Source of the DNA: Macquaria australasica
Lineage: Eukaryota > Chordata > Actinopteri > Centrarchiformes > Percichthyidae
Length of the DNA: 64,000 bases
Direction of reading: 5' to 3'
Assembly (NCBI GenBank): GCA_005408345.1
Contig: SEMN01000088.1
Coordinates: 1,302,001-1,366,000, forward strand
Shown: piece after piece, positions 56,544 to 64,000 of the stretch
Numbering within the stretch: the stretch's first letter is position 1
How the letters are laid out: every line of letters begins with the position of its first letter
Position numbers and translations under genes: made by a program
Notes under the pieces: generated by a model
Database searches by the model: none
Told to the model about the DNA's origin: nothing
Seen by the model: only the letters and a program-made list of their open reading frames with translations

Positions 56544-59500
56544 CTACAGAGGGGATTAACAAAACATTAAACCTATTATTATGTTTCATTTATTTTATTT
56601 TTTTCTTTAATATTCGGTGCTCCGACTGGTACGTACATGCTGACAGGGCGGACAGAACCATTCTCCGTCGGGGATGATCATGAGGGGAGGCCTCAGACAG
56701 GCTGTGTGGTACCCGCTGTCACACGAATCACACAGTAAGATCTGGAAAGGAGAGGTTGACAGATGTTAAATCAATCGATTAATCTTTTGCATAATTTTTC
56801 AAACAAATATGCCAAACTCTCCGTGGTTCCATCTTCACCAATATGTGGATTTGTTGCTTTTCTATTGTTTTATATCATTGTAAACTGAAAATCTTTGGGA
56901 TTTGAACTGTTGTTGAAGACGTCACCTTGAGCTCTGAGAATCTGTGACAGGCATTTTTCACTATTTTCTGACATTTTATAATCAAGTAATCGAACTGTTC
57001 CCAGGTCAAGGCCGAAAACTAAAAGATGACGAATGTTTGCTGCTGTTGCTCCTCGACTCTGGAAGTCAAATCAGTGCACATCTTGAAAAACGTCTTAAAA
57101 TCAATTAGTTTTCTTTGGCTTTCCATTGATTTGATAACTTTTACTTTGTGAGTTATACAGTTATTTCTCTTAGTTAATATACGTCTTCTTCTATCTCCCG
57201 TTTTCCCTTTTCTTCTTCCTGTAAATCACTTTGTAACTTCAGTTTTGAAAACTGCTTGCTACTGAATTAAAAACACAGAGTGAAATATACGTTGGTACAG
57301 TTGTGAGATCCTGCGAGTACCCACCAGCTCGGGGTGATTTGGAAGACCACAATGTTTGCAGGGGTCGTCATTTGGAGGTAGGTCATCGTCTGAGGAAGTC
57401 GACGAGTCTGAGCTTCGTCTTTCTCTGTTACGATTCCGCCTCTTTCTGCTTCGCTCGACCTTGTAGTCTTCGTCGCTGTCGTCCTCTTCCTCAGTCTCCT
57501 CCTCTTCACTGGACTCCTCGTCGCTGTTGTCGTCTTCATCTTCGGAGCCTTTCTTTTTACGACGCGTCCGTGTGTTGGACCACCGATTCTTCCGTCTCTT
57601 TCTCCCCTTGAACAAGCCAAACAGCAGAGCAGACTAGTTAAAAGGACAGCTCAGTAAATCATGTGCCAACTTCAATTACTGACAATTTCCCAATTCATGC
57701 AAGTAGCCCTGACATTTTTAGATTCTGTTTTCTTTTTACCTTATAGGGGCAGATTGGATTCTGTTCAAAAAGCTAAAATATGGCTGCATGTTTTGTTAAT
57801 TTTTATTCAAAAACTTTCATTCGAACGTGGGAAAAAATTTAATATTCAAACTGTAATGACCTGTTTGAATTCCAAATTTACAGTCTACCAGTGCAACAGA
57901 CCGTTTGAAGTAGTTTACTTTGTGGTCCAGCAGAGGGTGCTCTTAAAATTCACCATCAGCCTGCTCTATTCTGTATGCTTTCATAAAAGATGCTTTGAAA
58001 AAGATGTAAACAGTGCAACCTAATGAGCAATCTTACCTTAGGTTTGGGCTGACCCTCCTGATCCTGAGCCTTTTTCTCTCTTGGTTTCTTTTGGCCAGCT
58101 TTCACCTCCTCCTCCTCTTCCTCCTCCTCTTCTTTTTCTTTCTCACCCTTGTCGTCCTCACGCTTCTCTGCCTGAGATTTCTCCAGCTTCCTGTCATGGA
58201 TCTCTACCGCCTTTGGTGTTGGCCTGGAGATCCTCGGCGATCTTCGCAGAGACATCCCCGTGTTCGTATCAGACTCAGAATCCCCGTGTCTCTCCTCTCT
58301 CCGGAGTTCAGCTTTCCTTCGGTGGGCTGGGCGCTTGATTTTCCGACTAGCGCCCACCACCCGAGCATCTGACGGAGCCTCCCCACCATTCGCCACTTCT
58401 TTTTTTGTTGCAGACTCTTTTTCTTCACTTTTGCTTTTACTTTCCTCTTCCGTGGGCTTTTCGGTATCCGGTTCTTTGCTTGGGTCGCCCGCTTTCTCCG
58501 TTTCAGTTGACGATTTGCCGTCGGGTTCTTTGCTCACATTTTGGCGACCAGATTCCTCAATTTTGGTTGAGGTTTCACTCCTTTTACCTTTAAGTTTCTC
58601 CTCCTTTGTTTCATCAGTTTTTGAGAGTTTATCTGTTGTTGAATCCTCTTTACTTTTTTTGTTTTGACACAGGTTTTTCTCACTGTCATTTTTAAGTTTT
58701 TCATTGTCTGCGTCCTTAACGTTTTCCTTGTCGGCATCTTTTTTACTTTCTGATGACAGATGCTCTGCCACGATTTTTTTCATCTCAGTTTTGTCGTCCT
58801 CTTGTGGCTTTGTCAGATCGTGTTTAACGGACACTGCTTCTACCTCCATTGGCCCGGGCGTAGAGTCGCTTATCTTGCCAACATCATGTATCGTTTTGTC
58901 TTCACAGTTGACAGTTTTCTTTACACCTTCAGGCTTTTCCATCTTCTCAGACATTTTTGTCTTTTCAATCTTTTCCGTCTTTTCAGCGTTAGACTCTGAG
59001 GCTGCACTGGCTTTATCTTGAGTCTTCTCTGAGTCTTTGATGTTATCGTGCTTCTCGACAGGTTTACATGATTCTGATTTGTCTAACTTTTTAACAACAG
59101 AAGACTCCAAACTCTCTTTAGCGTTGGTTGTTTCTTCTGATTTCTCACTGATTAGTGGTTTGTCTGCCTTTTTAATGACTGCAGAACTTTGCGTGACTTC
59201 TTGGGTCTCTGCATTATCGCTGTCTTTGAGTATTTCTGTCTTTTCAATGACAGATGGTGATACAGCGTTTTCAGAGTCAATAGATTTCTTTGCAGGGTCT
59301 TTGTCTACGCACTGTGTCTCTGTTGTTTTGACGACTTCTGGCTTCTCTTTCAGCGCAGAGTTATCTGCTTTCTCTACATTAGTCTCACACGTAGCATCAC
59401 TCTTTTCTGTTTGCTTCACGTCTGTTAGATTTTCTGTCATTTCTAACATCTTGGTTTCTTCCGTCTGACTTGACTCTGATGTGTCCATGTCTACACAGGC

Positions 59501-62500
59501 TGGTTTTATCTCTGAATCTTTTGATTCAACTTCTTTGGATTTGACTCTCTCTGACTCACCAGCTGTTAATGTTTTATCAGTTTCCTTTAATGTGTTCGTC
59601 TCATCTACTGAACAAGACTCTTTTGTACCTGCTGGTTTGGATTCTTTTATTTTTTCATGCTCTTTATGATTAGACGACTTCTCAAGTGCATTATTTACAT
59701 CTTTAGGTAAAGGTGGCGGTTCTGTTGGCGGCGGGGGAAACTCGTGTGTTTCTTTCTGTTCTTTTGATGCAGCGCTTCTTTCCTTTTCTACTTGCACATC
59801 TGGGTTTTTCTTGTCCAAGTCTGCTTGGTGTGATTTGACTCCCTCTGTGACCTTCTCTGCACCGCAAGCTTCATCCTTTTTATCTTTCACGTCATCCTTG
59901 TCTGTGGATGGCGAGTCATTTTCTCTGGTTTCTGCAACTTTACCTGCAGCTGGTTCAGTCGCCTGCTCCTTGTCGCCGACAGCATCTTTTAGTGACTCGC
60001 ACAAATGACTCTGGAGCCCTTTCTCTGATGCAGGCTGAACTTCACCATTAACATGATCATTTACACTCTGTGCTTTCTTTGTCTGTTCAGGAGTCGAGGC
60101 AGCTTTGGGAGCCTCTTTGACCTGAGAGACAGATGGGTTTTGCACTATAATGCCACTATTTTTTTCAAAGTCTTCACTAAACTTCATTCCTCTTTTTTTC
60201 AAAGGGATTTTGGCCTGTTGGTCATTCTTCAGAGCTTGTTGAATCTCCTCTGCGCTGTTCTTCTTGGTCTCCTCTCCCTTTTCTGCTTTTACTGATATAC
60301 ACGCCGTCTCAGAGGCGGGTTCACTTGTTGCTGTGCTTGTTTTAGTGTCTGACACCTCCATCGGCTCTTCTTTGATGTTCTGGGCTTTTGTACTGATAGT
60401 GAGATCCACTGCAGGCTTTTCTGAACAGAGTTCTGCTTCAGTTTTGTCTTCAGTGATGCCGTTCAGTGATGATTTGGCCTCAGAAGCTTCTGATTTCAAG
60501 TTGTCTTTCTGTGTTACTTTTTCATGATTCTCTATCTTTGGTGAAACCGGACAGACAGCCTTGTTGGAGTCTTTTTTGTCTTCATCTGATGTGTCCTCAA
60601 TCTTTTTAACTTCACCTGTAATGTAAATATGAAATAAAAGATCAAATGACCACTCGTAGGTAAAAGAGAAGACGAGGGGTGGGAATCTTTTGGTGTCACA
60701 TAACTGTGAAATAAGGGTGGGGTGAAAAACAAAAACAGATTCATATATACCTTCTTCTGTTTTCTCTTTATCCTCTTCACCATCAGGTTTGGTTTCCTGT
60801 TCTTGTTCTTTTTTTAACAGCGCTGGGTCGATTTGCGTCTTCAACAGAGCCACAACCTCAGCCAAGTCATTTCTATCTCTTCAGGGAGAAAAGAGCGGAT
60901 GAATATAACTGCTCCCCTTTCAGAGTAAATAACACACAGTACCCGCTTTCATAGAGAGAATTAGCATTTAAATTTAATTTCATGTCACAGAGCCTGCAGA
61001 ATATTTGTTCCATTAAAATCACTTTTTCCTGCTTACTTGACGATGCACTTCCACGATGACCCGTCCAAGTCGTCCTGCTCCTCCACATAAACGCGCACAT
61101 TGTCGTCTTGGTCAAGTTGAAACCAATACATCTGACCGTCTTTGTCCCGGCCGATCGGCTGCAGCCGCATTTTATCTGGGTCCTCCTCATTGATGGCAGT
61201 TTTGAACTTCACATTTTCATCAAACTGACACTCACACAAATACTGGAGAGAAAGAAAGGCGCAGAATGTTTCAAAATACCATAACATCTATCACAAGACG
61301 CACTGTCCATAATTATCTTAAAAAGGACCAGTGTGTAGGATTTAGTGGCATCTAGCGGTACCAACTGATAACCCCTCCGCTTACCCTCCCCTTCCAAAAG
61401 GCCCTCTCTAGAACAACTGTCTGGTTTGTCCGTTCTGGGCTACTGTAGAAACATGGCTGTGCAACATGGTGGGCTCCGTGGAAGAGGACCCGCTCCCTCT
61501 GTAGATATAAAGGGCTCATTCTAAGGTAACAAAAACACAACGATTCTTATTTTCAGGTGATTATACACCAACAAAAACATACTAATGACTATCCCCCCAA
61601 ACCTTACACACTGGTCCTTTAATTAGTTGAGTTCTGATTGCTGATAAAGGATGGAGGATTCACAGTAACTTAGCTGCAAGTAAACAGTTTAAAGAAGAAA
61701 ATGTAGCCAACTAAGCTTATTATTTGTTTTTACAGGTAGACTGTTTATATTTACATTTCGGCACAATTTGGCAAAGTTACCCACATGCACAGGAGCAGTG
61801 CGTCAGAAAATAAATGCTACAGCTTCTCAAAAGCAGAGTTCCTGAGTTTTGTTTACCAGCGGCTGAATGTAGCGATGGGGGTTAACCGCAAAGTTAGTGG
61901 CAACTTCAGCTCTGGAACAGTAAACCAGCCTCCCCTGTGCTTCCCAACCACGGTTTGGAGGCTGAGGCATGTTGTTATACAAGCATTTGTTAACATAACG
62001 TCACTTCATACTAAGAGATAACAGAAGCCATTACAGTGTAATTCAAATTAGAACTAGATCAATATTAACTTGTTGCAGATTTATCAGTATCAGCGTATAT
62101 GTCAGCTGATAAGTGACAAGAAACTGCAGTACAGAGATGCCAAACCAGGCTTGGAGCGTCACCATGACACAGTTTGTCCACCAGAGAGCGCTGACAAGTT
62201 GATGATAAATGAGTGTACATGCCATGGACACTGCTTCTTTCATTCCACTGTGGGAATTTTTTGGGCACTATGTAGTGGATAAATTTCACGCTCACAATTC
62301 AGACACTCAAACGTATAGTAAACAGAGAGTGATTACAGACACAGCCCTAACTGGAATTCAGCCATCACTAATGTTATAAATCACACCTGCACTTTTCCTG
62401 TTATGACATGTCAAAATATCTGCTGTAAAAAAAGGTCTAATACTTTTTTAGGCTACACCAGCACCCTCTTTCTCTGAACCCGTTATTCTTCTTTAAAGCT

Positions 62501-63932
62501 GCGACTAAAAAAAAAACCAAACAATTAAAATGGGTGAGGAAAACAGACTGAACAAACAGTGCGCTTACTTTAAGTATCCCCGTCTTGCACTCCATCGGCA
62601 TCCCCTTGTATCCATTTTGTTCGAGTTCCCATGCCCAGGTGGTGTTGAACTCTTGGCATACCTGCAAGGACAAATGAGAAATTTAATCAGCAAATTGATG
62701 CATTAAATGTGAAATACCTAACTTATTTTTGTTAAAATACCATATTGTCTTGTTATCTGCTTGGTGGGGTGTTGTTGTTAAGACTCCATCATACCAATTA
62801 CGTCTGTCCAAACCTGGTTGTAGAGGGTTATTTACACACAACAACAAGGCGAGGTGTTGTCAAAAGTGGACTTTTAATGCTCTGCCATCTTTGTTGTAGT
62901 TCAAACATCATTTCAATCAACGTGAAACCTCAACAATTACTTATTATCAGTTAAGTCAACACCTCTCTGACAGCCTTGGCTAACTGAACATACACAATAG
63001 GTTTAAGTTGTTTCTGATATCGTCTCCACATTGTGAAGAGAAATTATTCATAAACGCACCCTTGAGTATTACAGTAATTATCAGCAGGGTTTAATGGACA
63101 GTCTAAGTGCCCCATGGTGGTCTAAATGTGATTTCAGATACTTCTCCACTGGCTGTAAAGCAGCACAAATCAATATTTATCATATTAATGATGGATCAGA
63201 TGATTAATGTGAAAGAAGTCGCTCGTAGTGACAAACGCACAGAGAAACATCCCCAAACTCTGCAGAGCGTTTTAGCCTCTTTTAGCTTGTTGTTTTGGTT
63301 TTACGACCCAAAACTCAACACATTTCCAGCAGCAGCAGGCAACTGTTTTTTGTTTTTTGTTTTTTTTGTAGCAAAAAAAGCTTGATGCACACTACCTGCC
63401 CACCACTTAGCAGCAGACAGACAAAGTTAGAGACTAGCTGGTGAAAATAGTGGATCATTTAGTAGCAAACCACCAGATATTTTTCTCTGGAAAAGAGTAA
63501 ATATTGGATTTAAATTCATCAGGTGGCCACAAAACAGGACTCTAAATGAATGCCGATGTTGTTCTGTGTCTGCTGGATGTGTAAACAGACAATTAACAAC
63601 AACTTTATATAAAGGTGATAATGTCAGCTGTTTGTTAATGGCTTGTGAGGAGCCAAAAAATACATAAATAAATTCTTTAAAAAAATCAATTAATGCAGCT
63701 TTAAGTTCATGTTGTTTTTATTCATTCATTTTGTGTTAGTTTTTGTACCAAATAGAACACTTTCCAAAAACCCAGTTTTATTGCACTTTATTTCACGTGC
63801 ATTATGTGTAAAATATAAAAACTTAAAGTTAATCATTTACCTTTACCAGATACTTCTCCCATCTGTCTGCTGACACCGACTTGCCGATCTTCCTCAGCAG
63901 CTTGACATGAAGATCAACCAGCAGCTTTGGAA
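50037..63932 (-). CDS. rsf1: Remodeling and spacing factor 1, 3' 15 exons (5' end outside window)
   Basis: Histone-binding subunit that pairs with the ISWI ATPase SMARCA5 (SNF2H) in the nuclear RSF chromatin-remodelling complex. Exons in transcript order: 63841-63932, 62569-62661, 61037-61242, 60751-60878, 58037-60615, 57325-57606, 56637-56741, 56464-56543, 55436-55490, 55241-55353, 54241-54308, 53591-53804, 53181-53404, 52559-52738, 50037-50593. Phases agree, giving 1657 residues plus stop. The order is conserved N-terminal domain, huge low-complexity exon, PHD finger, and acidic/basic C-terminus ending VTDLVDYVCNNEDL. Human RSF1, as I recall it, is 1441 residues in total, so this protein is longer, mainly through the 859-codon exon. 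Start codon and first exon(s) lie beyond 64000. Confidence 0.96.
51106..51345. mobile_element. MITE with CTTTTGACTTGTCAAAGC inverted ends
   Basis: The left arm (about 51108-51146) includes TTTTGACTTGTCAAAGC and GGAAAAGCACAGGTGGAA. The right arm (about 51287-51342) is its reverse complement, followed by extra CAGCAGACA-type sequence that the left side lacks. The interior is about 140 bp without coding potential. A diverged single end occurs at about 62385-62445. Confidence 0.8.
52050..52163 (+). mobile_element. SINE/LINE tail-like repeat (second copy)
   Basis: AAAGAGTCGGTCTAGACCTG through GGCGCTATATAAATAAAACTG and a short AATTG/AATGG tail, nearly identical to the end of 13256-13443. It lies in the rsf1 intron 50594-52558. 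Confidence 0.7.
52750..52779. repeat. (AAT)n microsatellite beside an rsf1 acceptor
   Basis: AAT units directly upstream (on the - strand) of a short CA tract and the acceptor of exon 52559-52738, so the polypyrimidine context of this exon is made of simple repeats. Confidence 0.85.
53868..54215. mobile_element. TIR MITE family copy, one end intact
   Basis: GGAATAGTTTGACATTTTGG start, the usual interior (GGAAACGGATAGCCAGGCTC, CAGCACCTCTAAAACTCACT), and a decayed right end. It fills most of the rsf1 intron between exons 53591-53804 and 54241-54308. Confidence 0.8.
54600..55116 (+). mobile_element. AT-rich retroelement-like repeat with CTATCTTA tail
   Basis: AT-rich sequence with CTGGGGTTGCACTACTGGAT ends in CCGGGGATCAATAAAGT and a pentamer-like tail. 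In reverse this resembles the repeat at 836-1240. It lies in the rsf1 intron 54309-55240. Confidence 0.5.
55967..56007. repeat. 15-bp hairpin in an rsf1 intron
   Basis: AGCTTTTACTGTGAA and its exact reverse complement separated by 11 bases. Confidence 0.9.
56088..56420. repeat. Dispersed repeat with CACGTGGGAGAAGTTTGCC ends
   Basis: The left end GTGGGAGAAGTTTGCCTTCA recurs in reverse at about 56380-56405. The interior has TTGGTTAGATTTAGG twice and CACGGGACACAAACAGCG. It resembles a repeat that is common in percomorph genomes, and lies in the rsf1 intron 55491-56463. Confidence 0.65.
56637..57606 (-). CDS. rsf1: rsf1: acidic linker and PHD finger (2 exons)
   Basis: Exon 57325-57606 encodes GRKRRKNRWSNTRTRRKKK, an acidic SDEESSEEEETEEEDD run and the start of the finger (DPCKHCGLPNHPEL). 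Exon 56637-56741 gives ILLCDSCDSGYHTACLRPP and GEWFCPPCQH. Together they make a complete Cys4-His-Cys3 PHD finger (CKHC, CDSC, HTAC, CPPC), a histone-tail reader module. The finger is nearly identical to what I recall of the human one, the strongest single identifier of rsf1. Confidence 0.96.
58037..60615 (-). CDS. rsf1: rsf1: giant low-complexity exon (859 codons)
   Basis: One 2579-bp exon rich in E, K, S, T and D. Its ends are conserved: near the start LKNDQQAKIPLKKRGMKFSE (human LKNDQQAKIPLKKREIKLSD) and near the end MSLRRSPRISRPTPKAVEIH (human TLRRSPRISRPTAKVAEIR). A poly-Glu run follows, then GQPKPK. Between these, short words such as KTEKIEKTKMSEKMEK recur, suggesting expansion by slippage and unequal exchange. 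The region is probably disordered and supplies nuclear localisation and histone contacts. No internal stop or splice signal is needed. Confidence 0.93.
60751..63932 (-). CDS. rsf1: rsf1: conserved N-terminal region (4 exons)
   Basis: Exons 63841-63932, 62569-62661, 61037-61242 and 60751-60878. Conserved blocks are LHVKLLRKIGKSVSADRWEK, FNTTWAWELEQNGYKGMPME, YLCECQFDENVKFKTAINEE, RLQPIGRDKDGQMYWFQLD, DGSSWKCIVK and DLAEVVALLKTQIDPALLKK. These match the DDT/WHIM-like N-terminus shared by ISWI-partner proteins and needed for contact with the remodeller ATPase. The acceptor at 60878 was chosen because it gives VKDRNDLAE, parallel to the human VRNRNELAE; the alternative AG two bases on breaks phase. 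Confidence 0.93.
61318..61621. mobile_element. MITE with AAAGGACCAGTGTGTA inverted ends
   Basis: Left end AAAAGGACCAGTGTGTAGGA and right end the reverse complement of AAAGGACCAGTGTGTAAGG. A 300-bp GC-moderate interior has no coding capacity. It lies in the rsf1 intron 61243-62568. A TA/TAA duplication is possible but unclear. Confidence 0.8.
62662..63840 (-). other. rsf1: rsf1 intron with dispersed repeat
   Basis: About 63380-63560 is a copy of the repeat at 16130-16480. The remainder is AT-rich and not recognised. The sequence 63933-64000 is the start of the next upstream intron. Confidence 0.6.
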
Positions 63933-64000
63933 CTGAGGAAAGATTAGAAAGACGATGTAGTCACTCCAGCACTCACAAAGTGTCTAAAAACCCATTTTAG

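Noticed and set aside
58013..60527. Many + strand open frames opposite the large rsf1 exon
   Set aside because: They are antisense shadows of the Glu/Lys-rich exon (reverse complement gives Leu/Phe/Ser-rich frames) with no splice logic or family resemblance.

Overview
This window is ordinary vertebrate nuclear DNA, almost certainly from a ray-finned fish and probably a spiny-rayed (percomorph) teleost. The evidence is short introns with GT-AG borders, abundant CA/GT microsatellites, many dispersed copies of repeats that look typical of teleosts, and a gene order matching the vertebrate MYO7A-GDPD4-AQP11-RSF1 neighbourhood. I see no prokaryotic operons, CRISPR arrays or integrated viral genes.

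Layout. Positions 1-22580 hold the 3' two thirds of a class VII unconventional myosin (myo7a, + strand). It has 31 coding exons from the end of the motor through IQ motifs, a charged helix, MyTH4-FERM, SH3 and MyTH4-FERM, ending in a stop at 21447-21449. Positions about 24325-37650 hold gdpd4 on the - strand: a multi-pass membrane glycerophosphodiester phosphodiesterase with 14 coding exons and a putative upstream non-coding exon. Positions 37700-41270 are intergenic and repeat-rich. Positions 41392-43371 hold aqp11 (+), complete in three exons and predicting 271 residues. Positions 43400-50036 carry no protein gene that I recognise and probably include the 3' UTRs of aqp11 and rsf1. Positions 50037-63932 hold the 3' 15 coding exons of rsf1 (-), whose 5' end lies beyond the window. 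Exon borders were placed by hand from splice sites and reading phase. All internal phases agree, and the coding sums are 4449 bp for myo7a, 816 bp for aqp11 and 4976 bp for the rsf1 part.

The four genes do not form a pathway. myo7a encodes a hair-cell and photoreceptor motor, gdpd4 a membrane phosphodiesterase, aqp11 an intracellular aquaporin and rsf1 a chromatin-remodelling subunit. Their adjacency is ancestral synteny. In the human order as I know it, PAK1 and CLNS1A lie between GDPD4 and AQP11; no trace of either is visible here.

The most notable observations are: a short hAT-type element at the 5' splice site of aqp11 exon 2, whose 8-bp target duplication copies the donor sequence; a U12-type AT-AC intron in the second MyTH4 region of myo7a; three hAT-type insertions with exact or near-exact 8-bp duplications; a broken hAT transposase relic nested in an older repeat; an NPI variant of the first NPA box in aqp11; and a very large acidic/lysine-rich exon in rsf1. 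I did not find a new multi-gene system.
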